Assembly (NCBI GenBank): GCA_022446825.1
Contig: JAKVBY010000046.1
Span: forward strand, 15,983 to 63,207
Reading direction: 5' to 3'
Source of the DNA: Pirellulaceae bacterium
GTDB lineage: Bacteria; Planctomycetota; Planctomycetia; Pirellulales; Pirellulaceae
DNA: 47,225 bases
Shown here: positions 9,315-18,508 of the stretch, piece by piece
Layout of the letters: each line of letters starts with the position of its first letter
How positions within the stretch are numbered: position 1 is the first letter of the stretch
Notes under the pieces: model-generated
Seen by the model: the letters and a program-made list of their open reading frames with translations, nothing else
Told to the model about the DNA's origin: nothing
Database searches by the model: none
Translations under genes and position numbers: made by a program

Positions 9315-10200
9315 AACCACTACTTGTGAAGGTCGGTCGCTGGCATGTCTGAATAAGGACGGTGATGGAAAGTAGGTAATCACTTTGAATGACGCAACCT
9401 GCAAGAGAAATTTGGCCAGGGCAATTTCGAAGTTGGCCCGGAGATGCAGAGCTCCAAGATGGCGAATTTTGAAGAGCTTTTATTTTTGGGGGCGGCACTC
9501 TTGCTGGTAGGGCGCCTGCTCTTGCAGACTGGTAATCTGGCGAGCGCGATCTGTTCGATTGAGATGGAGGTCGGGGATATCTGAATCTTCAGCAGCCTTT
9601 ACTTTAGTGCCATCGCCTCTACCAAGCTCGGCTTGTTTGTATTTCTCGAACCAAGTATTCCTGTTACCAAGAGACGGCGGGACAACGGGAACTAGGACGC
9701 ATTTTCTGGTGCCATGCTCTTGGTGCTCACTCACGCATTTATAGCAGCGTGTTTCTCCGTGCTGGCTCAGCGTTTCACGGGAGATTCTTGCCAACGGCGA
9801 AGGTCGTTTGAGGCTTTCTCTTGCGTGAGGAAACGCTTGCGGAGTTCAGTGGCGATCTATTGAATGGACAGGACAAGCGTTCAGAGAGGTAGTCTACTGT
9901 GTTGTTCTGCACCGCACTGAGTACGATTATAGGTTTGACTATGAACGGTTGAGTTATCCAAGCCACAGGAAATGGGGTTTTGTTGTGTTTCGAAAATTGA
10001 GCGAGATCGACGATCTAGTGGTTGGCGGCTGCCTGGCACATCTGAGTCGAAGTTGACAAAACTAAGACAGCTTCAATGGCGAAACAAGGTTTAGAACGAA
10101 CACCTCCGTTGTACGCGGAATTGTTTTGTGGCGATGCTCTAAAACGGAAACGGTCTCCCATGGCCGAGCGTCCGGATGAGTTTGCAGGGAAAACATTCTT
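9315..10200. other. long gene-poor region with a possible decayed minus-strand gene
   Basis: No confident gene is present in 886 bases. A minus-strand frame from TTG 9794 to 9480 encodes 104 residues with a CYKC motif and a polar C-terminal half. Directly upstream, in another minus-strand frame, about 30 codons read like protein (including ATELRKRFLTQEKASNDLRR) and run into a stop at the junction. Together these look like a frame-shifted remnant, but I recognise no family. The remaining bases show nothing. Confidence 0.3.
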
Positions 10201-10224
10201 GTGATGAGAGAAGAAGGGACATTT

Positions 10225-11661
10225 GTGAATCCCAAAATTGTGATTTATCTCTTATCCTTGTCAGCCTTGCTGTTTGCAAAGGCCACAGGAGCAGCGGAGG
10301 CAACAGAACGTCCCAACATCCTTATTGTGCTTGGTGACGACATCGATCGTGATGATCTGAGCCCCTGGGGCGGTCCGGCGCATACACCGAATCTCGCCCA
10401 ACTTGCCCGCGAGGGGATGCGTTTTGACAATGTTTACGCCAACGTAGCTATGTGCGCACCGTTTCGGCAGGAGCTTTATAGCGGGCGGAGTGCCTGGCGG
10501 ACACGGGCTATGCCGAATCATTCGCAGTCGGTTCTGGGGACACAGAGTCTGCCACATTATCTGCGGCCACTCGGTTATCAGGTTGGGTTGCTCGGGAAAC
10601 GTCATGTCGGACCGCCAGAGGCCTACCCTTTCGACAAGGTGGGCGATCTACCTAGGAAGACGGATGCGAATCCGCTGGCGGTGAAGCGGGCACGCCGTTA
10701 CATGACCCAGGCCCGTGCTGCAGGTAAACCGTTCTGCCTGGTCATCGCTGCGCACGACGCCCACGGTCCGTATACCAACGGGGACACGTCGCGTTACCCT
10801 CCTGCCGAGTTCAAGCTCCCGGACGATTCCATCGATACGTCGATCTACCGAAAAAACTTGTCGCGGCATTTTGCCGAGATTACTCATCTCGACGACTTAC
10901 TGGGGCAATTGCGTGCTCTGCTCAGCGAGGAAAAACTCGCTTCCAATACGCTGATCCTTTTCTGCTCAGAGCAGGGAAACGCCTTTCCTTATTCGAAATG
11001 GACCTGTTTCAACGATGGCCTTGCCTCCGGAGTGGTAGCGGTTTTACCAGCTGTGATTCCCGCGGGAACACACAGTAGCCAGCTGATGTGGATTTCGGAC
11101 ATTGCACCGACGCTTGTCAGAGCGGCTGGAGGAAAGGTCGTGTCGCAAAAGTTTGACGGGCGCAGCCAGTGGAAGAATTTCACCGGGGGGCATCAGGTGA
11201 TCCACAAGTATGCCTACGGAGCTTTCGTGAATTGTCGGATCCTGGACAATCAGGATCGTGTCTATCCCATCCGTTCTATCCGTGACACTCGGTATTCCTG
11301 CATTTGGTCTCCACGGCACGATGAGGAAGTCACTTCCAACACAACCCTCACACAGGCGCTCCACTGGAAGCGGGCAACAGAGCAGCCCACCGGACTTCCC
11401 AATGTGGCCGGTTCCTGGCTTTTAAAATCGTGGAATTCTAAGTCCGAGAAACACCGTATCTTGATTGAGCGGTTGTATCGTCGGCCAGAATGGGCACTTT
11501 ACGATCGGCACAGCGATCCCGAGGAGTTGAACAACCAGAGTGAAAATCCTCAACTGGCTCCGGTGCTGAAACGATTGCAGCAGGAATTGAAATCCTGGCT
11601 AAAAAAGTGGGGTGACAGCGATCCGGTGGCGACGGAAAAAGCCTTCCGCAGCAAACTCTGA
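10225..11661 (+). CDS. secreted type I sulfatase
   Basis: The protein is about 478 residues with a signal peptide of about 23 residues. The alkaline-phosphatase-fold sulfatase core begins at RPNILIVLGDD, whose acidic residues bind calcium. The formylglycine site is C77 in CAPFR, matching C-x-P-x-R, followed by the helix ELYSGR. KRHVG and HDAHGPY supply other active-site positions. Family knowledge: these enzymes hydrolyse sulfate esters after a formylglycine-generating enzyme converts the cysteine; no such enzyme is in the window. The frame is open from GTG 10201 and ATG 10204, but GTG 10225 has AAGAAGGGA just upstream and places the signal peptide at the N-terminus, so I prefer it. The closest functional class is iduronate-2-sulfatase-like, but the substrate is unknown. 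Confidence 0.88.
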   Translation: MNPKIVIYLLSLSALLFAKATGAAEATERPNILIVLGDDIDRDDLSPWGGPAHTPNLAQLAREGMRFDNVYANVAMCAPFRQELYSGRSAWRTRAMPNHSQSVLGTQSLPHYLRPLGYQVGLLGKRHVGPPEAYPFDKVGDLPRKTDANPLAVKRARRYMTQARAAGKPFCLVIAAHDAHGPYTNGDTSRYPPAEFKLPDDSIDTSIYRKNLSRHFAEITHLDDLLGQLRALLSEEKLASNTLILFCSEQGNAFPYSKWTCFNDGLASGVVAVLPAVIPAGTHSSQLMWISDIAPTLVRAAGGKVVSQKFDGRSQWKNFTGGHQVIHKYAYGAFVNCRILDNQDRVYPIRSIRDTRYSCIWSPRHDEEVTSNTTLTQALHWKRATEQPTGLPNVAGSWLLKSWNSKSEKHRILIERLYRRPEWALYDRHSDPEELNNQSENPQLAPVLKRLQQELKSWLKKWGDSDPVATEKAFRSKL

Positions 11662-11670
11662 ACCGGTGCA

Positions 11671-11970
11671 CTTTGCCAAAGCGAGTTGCGGAGCAGCGAT
11701 GCGTTCCAGCTCGCCGGCTCCGTGGGACATCCCAACGACCATGAAATTCGCTTGCGTTTTACGGCACTTGCCGGCATGGACAAGTATCCTGGGCTGATGG
11801 ATTATGCTGCGGCTGATCGAGTGGAACTTCTTCGCGGCTATTATCGTCCGCGCGCGTAGGCCTGGTTGGATCAGATGCAGGCGCAGTTGGATGTGGGAAG
11901 GATTGACTACGGCAGTCTTCTCAGTGGTCCCTACAAGCAGCTGGCACAATCCTTCGTTGTGGGGAAATAA
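11671..11970 (+). pseudogene. remnant of an unidentified gene with an internal stop
   Basis: The frame starting near 11671 reads as convincing protein for 62 codons (including GSVGHPNDHEIRLRF and MDYAAADRVELLRGYYRP). It is interrupted by TAG at 11857-11859, then continues in the same frame (AWLDQMQAQLDVGRIDYG, ending SFVVGK) to TAA 11968-11970. It has no start codon at its beginning and follows the sulfatase stop by three codons in the same frame. The most likely reading is the 3' remnant of a gene that lost its front part and gained a nonsense mutation. Stop-codon read-through from the sulfatase is a weaker possibility. I do not recognise the protein family. Confidence 0.55.
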
Positions 11971-12321
11971 GCCATTCCTCCCTGGAATCCAGTAGGAAAG
12001 CCGGCTACAGACGTTGCGGCGTCCTGACTTGAAAAACGCAGTCTCCCGACGATTGCCATTTAGCACCTCTGGGGTTGTTACCTTGAGCCTCTCGAACCCG
12101 ATCAGGTCTGTCCATTGTCGGGCCGGCGAAGTGTGATTTTCCAGAACGTAGAGCCTGCTAGCAAATACGAAGGCCGTTTACGCTGCGCGGCCGTTCGGCC
12201 AATTGTGAACACTGCGTCCTGAGAACTGCGCAAGGTGTCGTTGTGAACGGCGCAGCTTGACAGCCGACCATTCTAGTCAAGCAGAAATCGTTTTGATTTG
12301 CCTAGGACGGGGACCTGTCGA
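11971..12321. other. intergenic region, nothing recognised
   Basis: These 351 bases lie between the gene remnant and the convergent Gfo/Idh/MocA gene. No open frame, hairpin with a T tract or repeat stood out. Confidence 0.4.
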
Positions 12322-13692
12322 TTAGATGTCGATTGTGAAGCCCTGGCGGTTTTCCCGTGTCAGGAAGGAGTTTGCTTGCGCGTCGTCCACGATTTCTCGT
12401 TTGACTGGATCCCATGCGAGTTCCCGATCCAGACGCATAGCAATGTTCGCGAGGTGGCAGATTTCCAGCATGCGGTTGTGGGACCAGACATCCGAAATTG
12501 GTTGTTTGCGCGACTTCATCCCTTCGATGAAGTTTGCCGTATGGTTCGCACTCACTTCACCGCCGTAGACCTCTTCAATCGCTCCGTCCGGTAATGGACT
12601 ATTCTGAAGATCTTCGACAGGTTTTCCAGTGATGCGGCCTCGGTTGACAAAAAACCGACCTTTCGTGCCTTCGAAAAGGATGCCGTTGTCGCCTTCACTC
12701 GTGATGATCATTTCGACATCATTCGGCATGTCCGCGCGGATCTTGAAGTTGGTGGCGGCATTGTACTGGTCTTCCACGACCGGATGTCCGTCCTGGTATT
12801 CGACAGGCAACGTGTATTCAAGAGGAGTCACCTTACTGGGGCCCGTATGGCTGGCGCCGATTGCCCAGCAGGCAATGTCGACGTGATGTGCTCCCCAGTC
12901 GGTCAGTTTTCCGCCAGAGTACTCGTGCCAGTTCCGAAACGAGTAGTGTGCATTGCTGTAAAGCGGTGCGCCGCCGCCGTAGCCGGTGCGCATTTCCGGC
13001 AAGGCACGATAGTCAACTTTTGGTGCGGGACCGAGCCAGAAATCCCAATCGAGTTCTGCGGGGACGGGGGCGACGGGAATGACCGGTGAAGCCTTCATGC
13101 CGTTGATTCCACAGGTCACTTTTTTGACCGTACCAATGCGTCCATTTTTTACCAGTGCGATCGCCTGAAGAAAACGCTGGCCTGATTCGGTGCGTTGCAT
13201 TGTGCCGACTTGGAAGACGCGGCCGGTTTCCTCGACGACCTTCTCAATCAACTTTCCCTCATCAATGGTGAGGGTGAGTGGTTTTTCGCAATAGACGTCT
13301 TTTCCGGCGTGCATGGCTTCAACTGCAATCTTGGTGTGCCAGTGATCTGGTGTCGCGATCATGACCGCGTCGATATCTTTTCGGTCCAGGATTCTTCGAT
13401 AGTCTTTGTGAGCCGCTGGCTTTTTACCTTGCTTCTGTTCCACCTTCTCGACGTGCGTCCCCAATACTTTCGAATCGAGGTCGGCTAGGGCGGCAAAATC
13501 TGCAAAGCGAAACGACTTATTGGTAATGGCCCAGCCTTGATTTCGTAGTCCGATGGTGGCAAAGACAGGTCGTTCATTGGGCGATTCGTTGCTGAGGGCT
13601 CGGGTACTCGACGAGGATAGGATGCCCACGGCGCCAGCAGCAGCCATACCTTGAAGCAATTGACGGCGTGTTGTTTGACGAGAAATGGACAT
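12322..13692 (-). CDS. Tat-exported Gfo/Idh/MocA-family oxidoreductase
   Basis: The 456-residue protein has a Tat signal (TTRRQLLQG at about 7-15, then an alanine/glycine-rich hydrophobic stretch). The Rossmann-like NAD(P) domain includes ALADLDSKV and ATPDHWH, and the EKP motif (CEKPLTLT), typical of this family's catalytic lysine. The C-terminal alpha/beta substrate domain includes WGAHHVDIACWA. The usual GxGxxG is altered to GLRNQG near residue 48. Family knowledge: these enzymes oxidise or reduce sugars and inositols with NAD(P), and planctomycetes encode many Tat-exported paralogs of unknown substrate. AAGGAT lies upstream of the ATG. It is convergent with the preceding sulfatase region. 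A carbohydrate substrate is inferred only from family and context. Confidence 0.88.
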   Translation of the reverse strand: MSISRQTTRRQLLQGMAAAGAVGILSSSSTRALSNESPNERPVFATIGLRNQGWAITNKSFRFADFAALADLDSKVLGTHVEKVEQKQGKKPAAHKDYRRILDRKDIDAVMIATPDHWHTKIAVEAMHAGKDVYCEKPLTLTIDEGKLIEKVVEETGRVFQVGTMQRTESGQRFLQAIALVKNGRIGTVKKVTCGINGMKASPVIPVAPVPAELDWDFWLGPAPKVDYRALPEMRTGYGGGAPLYSNAHYSFRNWHEYSGGKLTDWGAHHVDIACWAIGASHTGPSKVTPLEYTLPVEYQDGHPVVEDQYNAATNFKIRADMPNDVEMIITSEGDNGILFEGTKGRFFVNRGRITGKPVEDLQNSPLPDGAIEEVYGGEVSANHTANFIEGMKSRKQPISDVWSHNRMLEICHLANIAMRLDRELAWDPVKREIVDDAQANSFLTRENRQGFTIDI

Positions 13693-14498
13693 GGAGCAAG
13701 ATCCTTTAAGGAAAACAGAGCAAGTGTTCTGGGAGAAAATTTTATGTCGGACAATAGGGCAATAAGTCGTAGATGTGTCAGGTAGCCAAACTTGACATGC
13801 ATGTCTAGCTTACCTCATCGTAGCGCACACTTTCAATCGGTAGATCTGGTTTCGGGGCGAACCTTGTCTATGTCCGGGATTTCCGATGTGGAGAGCCCGT
13901 CTGACCCTGTTGCCGGGTCGGGAATCAGGCCGGACACTTTGGCAGTTTGTGGAACCGCAGGAGCATCTTTGCCTCAGACTCTATTTTGCAGGTGTTCGGT
14001 GAATCGCTGAGCCCGGTGAACCTGGGGCGTTTCGGTTCGCACTGTTGAGCGCCGAAAGCTCTTTGCGCCTTTCTGCAAGCCTTTTCTGTTGGCAGGTGTA
14101 ACGTGTGTCCATGATCTTTCGATCTGGCACTTCCTCGAAAGGTGTTCTTGTTCAAAGCAAACACTCCTGTTTGGTATCCACTGATGCTTGACTCCGTTAG
14201 CCCTAAAATTTCTGAGACGCACTGGAGAGGATGAAACGGCAACTGGCTCCAGACTCTCGCCGCCTTTGACATCTTTTTCGTTGACAGTCAGTTCGGTGCA
14301 TTCCGCGGCTCGGTGTACCCAGCAGTCCGAGGTTTTGGAATTCTGGGAAAAGGCATGGATTTGTTGCGGGATGGGCGCCCTTTTTGGGCATGTCCCTATT
14401 AAACCATTTACAAATCGAGAGAAATTTCGTTCAGGTGATGGCACTTTGAAGAGCTTTTCTCGCGAGTTTTGGTCGCTCATTACATAAGGACCCACACA
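13693..14498. other. long gene-poor region upstream of the sorting-motif protein
   Basis: About 800 bases lie between two divergent genes. Several frames are open but none reads as a recognisable protein; those on the minus strand overlap the start of the next gene. No structured RNA or repeat was identified by eye. AAGGA at 14486-14490 is the ribosome site of the following gene. Confidence 0.4.
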
Positions 14499-15899
14499 AT
14501 GAAAATTCGAGAATTCTTTTCTCCGGCTCGTCCGACTCACCGCTTGAATCGTCGCAACCCAGCAAGGCAGACAAGTCTCAGCTTGGAACGATTGGGCGAC
14601 CGGATTCTGTTTGCTGCTGATTTTGGCTGTGATGTGGTGGAATCGAAAGCGACACCGGCCGTGATCTCGACCGAATCGACGTCCACGAGCCACTCCTCCG
14701 ACAGAGAAGACACGTCAAGTGAGACACAGGAAATGTCTACGACGGCAGGAAAATCTAAAACCGAATCGGTCGACGACTTTACGAAAGCCAAAACTGAAAA
14801 AGTCAAAAAGGAGCCGGCGAAAACAAATCAAGGTTCGGGAGGTTCGGGTGGATTTCCAATGAGTGAGTGGGAGCCCTCGCAGGAGACTACATCCCCGTCG
14901 ACGTTGCTCACCAAACAACGGATTATTGGAGACGTTTCCCAAGCGGTTGTAGAACCAGTGGAAGAGCACCTTCCATCTTTAAAGCTGGAGGAGGTCGAGG
15001 GTTTAGGCCGCTTGAAGGAGAACCTTCTCGAAGATGTCATGGCCGAACGTACTTCGGACACAGAGCGTTATGGCAAGATTGAGAGAGATAGTTTGATGAG
15101 TGAGCATAGTAATCCAAATCGTGTTGTTGGCGACATTCATGACGTTGATCTTGTCCAGTCTCCCACAAACGACGTAAGTGAAAATGCCGTTCGTTCTGTT
15201 GATGGATACGGGATGGCGAGCGCTGGACAATCAAAGGGCGGCTTCTATAACTTCTTTGAGTTCCTTGGCAATGCAAGAATTCCCGGTCTATCGGATGCAG
15301 CAAAGGTTACGAATAAGATACATGATTGGCTCATTTCGATAGCACCGTTAGGCAGATATGAAACATATCAGGATTATCTTCAACAATCAAAAAAAGATCC
15401 GAAGAACGATGGGACCGGGCTCAAAGACTTCATCTGGCAGCCTGCCCCTGATGGTACGGGTTCGGAAACCCCCTTGCCCACCAGTCTTGTGCGCGAAGCA
15501 GTGGCCAAACTTTACGCCCAGTACGCTCAACAACCTTGGGTAGGAACCGCTGGGCAACCGGTACCGGATGATGATGGCGGAACACCCTTCGATTTTGCTG
15601 CTGCGAGCGAAGTATTCAGTCAACTCGCGCGGCAAAGCTGGAATCCAATGATTGTCCAACCTGGGCCGGATGGCGACATGGAATACAACTACCTGGGTAT
15701 GAAAGAAGTGCCAAGAAACGTTGGTGCCATGAAAATGGCGATGACAGGGCAACCGCTTCCTGAAGATCCTGACTGGGGGGACAATGACGGTGTTGAGAAA
15801 TCTGGCTCGCTGTTGAATCCGCAGCCGATCACGACGCACAGGTCCGAGGTCGCCTCCGCTGTACCAGAAGCTGGCGAAATTCCCCCTAAGGGAAAGTAA
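14499..15899 (+). CDS. exported protein with planctomycete sorting motif and QPxPD repeats
   Basis: The protein is 466 residues. The ATG at 14499 has AAGGA eight bases upstream; the open frame reaches back 10 codons, but that part lacks such a site. Residues 25-42 contain LSLERLGDRILFAADF, matching the LE-x-R-x-L-(F/L)-A-A-D motif found at the N-terminus of many large exported planctomycete proteins. A Ser/Thr/Glu/Lys-rich, probably disordered segment follows (about 50-180). The C-terminal third has four QPxPD/E motifs at 314, 353, 387 and 418. Helical stretches lie between them, and the motifs are followed by acidic or glycine residues that could bind calcium. No enzymatic domain is recognised. 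It may be a surface or matrix protein; this is inference from the sorting motif. Confidence 0.7.
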   Translation: MKIREFFSPARPTHRLNRRNPARQTSLSLERLGDRILFAADFGCDVVESKATPAVISTESTSTSHSSDREDTSSETQEMSTTAGKSKTESVDDFTKAKTEKVKKEPAKTNQGSGGSGGFPMSEWEPSQETTSPSTLLTKQRIIGDVSQAVVEPVEEHLPSLKLEEVEGLGRLKENLLEDVMAERTSDTERYGKIERDSLMSEHSNPNRVVGDIHDVDLVQSPTNDVSENAVRSVDGYGMASAGQSKGGFYNFFEFLGNARIPGLSDAAKVTNKIHDWLISIAPLGRYETYQDYLQQSKKDPKNDGTGLKDFIWQPAPDGTGSETPLPTSLVREAVAKLYAQYAQQPWVGTAGQPVPDDDGGTPFDFAAASEVFSQLARQSWNPMIVQPGPDGDMEYNYLGMKEVPRNVGAMKMAMTGQPLPEDPDWGDNDGVEKSGSLLNPQPITTHRSEVASAVPEAGEIPPKGK

Positions 15900-16243
15900 A
15901 CCGGTAGATTTGTAAGGTTGTTGCAGTGGCGTGCTGAGTTCTATAGGTGTTTGGCGCGTCGCTGAGCATTCCGATGCCGAAGGCATTTTGGTGGTATCTG
16001 ACTTGCCGGTTGCGACGATACATTGCCGTAGAAATTGAGGAGCCGGAGATCCGCTACTGTCCTACCGACCAGCAGCTGTTGTTGTGGCGTGGCTGGTCGG
16101 TAGGCTGCAGGGTGAGAAGCACTTTTGTTGAAGCAGCCTCATCACGGTTCGAAACCGCCATTTTGAGGTGGAAATGTTTGCGGACACGAATCCAAAAGGT
16201 GACTCGGATGGAGTCTCGCAATGGTCAGTCGCGCCAATAAGCC
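15900..16243. other. intergenic region between convergent genes
   Basis: These 344 bases hold no supported gene. The only clear structure is the long perfect inverted repeat at 16061-16104, listed separately. Confidence 0.4.
16061..16104. repeat. perfect 13-bp inverted repeat with 18-base loop
   Basis: CCTACCGACCAGC (16061-16073) is perfectly complementary to GCTGGTCGGTAGG (16092-16104). It lies between the convergent genes ending at 15899 and 16244, so it could end transcription from either side. Neither arm is followed by a T run, so a Rho-independent terminator is not assured. Confidence 0.6.
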
Positions 16244-17770
16244 CTACTCGACCCAATAAGAATAAAGTCTCGCATTGTGGAGTTTGAAACGCAGTTGCAC
16301 TGGTTGGTTTTCTGACAGGGGGTGCGGTGCTTCGTCCGGCCACCGCACTTCCAAATCCGTACTGTCTCCTTTGACGGGCAGCGAGATACCTCCCGCTACT
16401 GGTTTACCGTCACTGCCGAGAACTTCCACGATGATTTCGCCCCAGCGTGAGGCCGCATTCAGGTGAAGCGTTTTGGCACCGAGAAGAACCGGGACGGTAG
16501 TTAGACTTCCGCCGTCATAAGAAGCTCCCAGCGATACATAACCATCCAGGCGGAGTTTAGCCAGACCCACGGCACTGCGCATGTCGCTGGAAGGTGGTGC
16601 TGCGGGGGACTTACCCGTGACATTGGCGCGTCCTACCCGAGCACGTTGCGCTTGTGCTTCTTCGGTACCGCGATCCTTGCCTCCGTATCCAGAATGACGA
16701 TAGGTGCGTCCGCTGTAGTAAAACCACAATTCGTTACCGACACGGACGGGTTGGCGGGAGATTGAGTTGTTGAATCGATCCCACTCGCCGGCGCCCCCGC
16801 AGGGAAGGAAGGTCTCGCCTTGGTGAACACGGGTCCAATTCACCCCATCGCGACTGGCTGACAACTCGAATTCAATCAGATGTGTTGTGCCGCGCATATA
16901 GAGTTGGCTGAGCCCGACATATTGGCCGCCGTCATGATGGACGGCTAGCGAGTACAGTTGTGCTCCAGGCGGATCCTGTGAGTTCACATCCGCGACAAGT
17001 TGTGGCTCGCTCCAGTTGGTGAAATCGTCGGAGAGCGAGAGTTGGACCTTGCGGCGCTCTGTCCACAACCGGCCGTAGACGGCATACTTGCCCTTGAGGT
17101 GGTCATAAAAAAAATGGCCGACATCAAGGATCTTGGGCATCTGTACGCGTCCAAATGGTGTCCAGTGAATGCCGTCTGGACTGCTGGCGGTTGTTGTTCC
17201 CAGCGCTTTCATTTCAGGCAGGGGAGTCAGGTAGCGATAGACCAACTTGTAGCGCCGCGCTGGATCGGGGTCCCGAGGGTCAAGGATCACACTAAAGGGT
17301 TCACCAAAATTCTCCGTCTGAGGATGGGTCATGACAAGATTGGTCGGTGATTCCAAGCCGGCGATGAGGTCAAGGTCCGGTTTCTCCCAATGAATGCCAT
17401 CGGTGCTCGTCGCGTAGGCCAGAGCCCATGGCATGTTGGTACCGATTCGTCCCGTGAAGTACCACATCTTGAACAGATCCGATTCTTTGTCATGCAACAC
17501 CGTGCCATAGAGGAGGGCATCGGTTTCTAGGTTCGGTTCGGGCATCAACACCGGGTTGCCAGAGAACTTGCGCGGTGGATGTAGGGTGCTGGTCAGATTC
17601 GAACGCTCGGCGACGAGCACGTCGTCCAAGAACAGCTGATGCACGCCGGGCGCGAGACGGACTGCTGGCTCGGCTTGTAGAGGAGAAAGCAGAAACAAGA
17701 GTCCGAGTAGAAATGACGACGGGACTTGCCAAACGGTTGGTCGCAGCCAGAAAGTTCCACATTGTTTCAT
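16244..17770 (-). CDS. secreted GH32/BNR-like five-bladed propeller protein
   Basis: The 508-residue protein has a signal peptide (about 15-34, ending before EPAVRL). A propeller region follows, with repeats such as STDGIHW, SPDGIHW and SRDGVNW, and the DDVLV and MWYFTGR segments typical of GH32/GH43-like planctomycete proteins. The last 130 residues form a beta-sandwich-like domain. Family knowledge: related proteins resemble glycosyl hydrolase family 32 N-terminal domains, but activity is rarely shown. Active-site acids of invertases were not positively identified, so hydrolase function is uncertain. GGAG eight bases before the ATG at 17770 supports the start. A role in polysaccharide use is inferred from neighbouring sulfatases. 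Confidence 0.8.
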   Translation of the reverse strand: MKQCGTFWLRPTVWQVPSSFLLGLLFLLSPLQAEPAVRLAPGVHQLFLDDVLVAERSNLTSTLHPPRKFSGNPVLMPEPNLETDALLYGTVLHDKESDLFKMWYFTGRIGTNMPWALAYATSTDGIHWEKPDLDLIAGLESPTNLVMTHPQTENFGEPFSVILDPRDPDPARRYKLVYRYLTPLPEMKALGTTTASSPDGIHWTPFGRVQMPKILDVGHFFYDHLKGKYAVYGRLWTERRKVQLSLSDDFTNWSEPQLVADVNSQDPPGAQLYSLAVHHDGGQYVGLSQLYMRGTTHLIEFELSASRDGVNWTRVHQGETFLPCGGAGEWDRFNNSISRQPVRVGNELWFYYSGRTYRHSGYGGKDRGTEEAQAQRARVGRANVTGKSPAAPPSSDMRSAVGLAKLRLDGYVSLGASYDGGSLTTVPVLLGAKTLHLNAASRWGEIIVEVLGSDGKPVAGGISLPVKGDSTDLEVRWPDEAPHPLSENQPVQLRFKLHNARLYSYWVE

Positions 17771-18061
17771 CGGTTGGTCTCCAGCCTAGCTTTGTTTGTC
17801 GATGACCTTCCAATGAGAAGGCTTTGGCCACGTGCCCAGCAAAAGATCGTACTTTAGAGGGTTCAGCGCGTGTGTCCCACTCGCTACCGAAAAACTTTTT
17901 CCGGTAGAGCTTTCTTTTACGCTAGTCCCTGTTGACTGGGCTATATGTTCTCGGATGTCTGAGCAAATGGCTTAGTCGTCGAACGACGCGTTAGTATTCG
18001 ATTATCTGCTTTTTGGCCGGCTGGTTCTGCTCAGAGATCCCGACAGAACAGACGCCACGAG

Positions 18062-18487
18062 TTAGGATTCCGCTTTGCCTCGGATGGCAGGTTGTTCTGC
18101 TCCGGCAGGAAGAAAGACGAGTGAGATGGAGTTGACGCAGTGCCGTGTGTTGCGGGCGGTGAAGCCTTCGCCGAGGAAGACATGGCCCAAGTGGCCAGAG
18201 CAGTGAGCACAGACAATTTCCGTGCGCTGTCCGTCTAGATCAGGTATTCGTAGCACGGCTCCCTCAATCTCATCATCAAAACTTGGCCAGCCACAAGAGC
18301 TGTCGAACTTGCTGTCTGATTTGTACAGCGGTGCATTACAGCGCCGACAAATATAGCTACCAGCTTCCTTGAGATTGGTATATTCGCCTATGTACGGAGC
18401 TTCTGTTCCCTTCTGAAGGATGACACGTGTTTCTTCGGAGGTAAGCTCGTTATATTCGGAGGAGAGTTCTTTAGGCGACATCTTCAT
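18062..18487 (-). CDS. msrB: peptide-methionine (R)-S-oxide reductase
   Basis: The 141-residue protein is full length for a single-domain MsrB. Zinc-binding cysteines C47/C50 (CRRC) and C93/C96 (CAHC) are present. The catalytic cysteine C117 lies in RHCVNSISL, and C65 in SSCGWPSF can serve as the recycling cysteine. Family knowledge: MsrB repairs methionine-R-sulfoxide in proteins using thioredoxin. The open frame extends to a TTG at 18523, but ATG 18485-18487 gives the normal N-terminus. There is no clear signal peptide, so it is probably cytoplasmic. Only 21 bases separate its start from the divergent gene's GTG, so the two promoters must overlap coding sequence or each other. Confidence 0.93.
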   Translation of the reverse strand: MKMSPKELSSEYNELTSEETRVILQKGTEAPYIGEYTNLKEAGSYICRRCNAPLYKSDSKFDSSCGWPSFDDEIEGAVLRIPDLDGQRTEIVCAHCSGHLGHVFLGEGFTARNTRHCVNSISLVFLPAGAEQPAIRGKAES

Positions 18488-18508
18488 AACCAGAGAAAGA
18501 AGAAAGAA

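Noticed and set aside
11599..12066. 155-residue minus-strand open frame over the gene remnant
   Set aside because: The plus-strand remnant reads as much better protein; the antisense frame shows no motif.
13974..14693. 239-residue minus-strand open frame
   Set aside because: It overlaps the start of the sorting-motif protein and has a composition typical of antisense frames, with many Arg, Ser, Pro and Cys residues and no domain.
15387..15986. 199-residue minus-strand open frame
   Set aside because: It is antisense to the QPxPD repeat region; its length comes from the low-stop antisense of that region.
17884..17907. Hairpin CTACCG/CGGTAG with A/T-rich inner part
   Set aside because: The T-rich side follows it on the plus strand, where no gene ends nearby. 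It is upstream of a minus-strand gene, so no role could be assigned.
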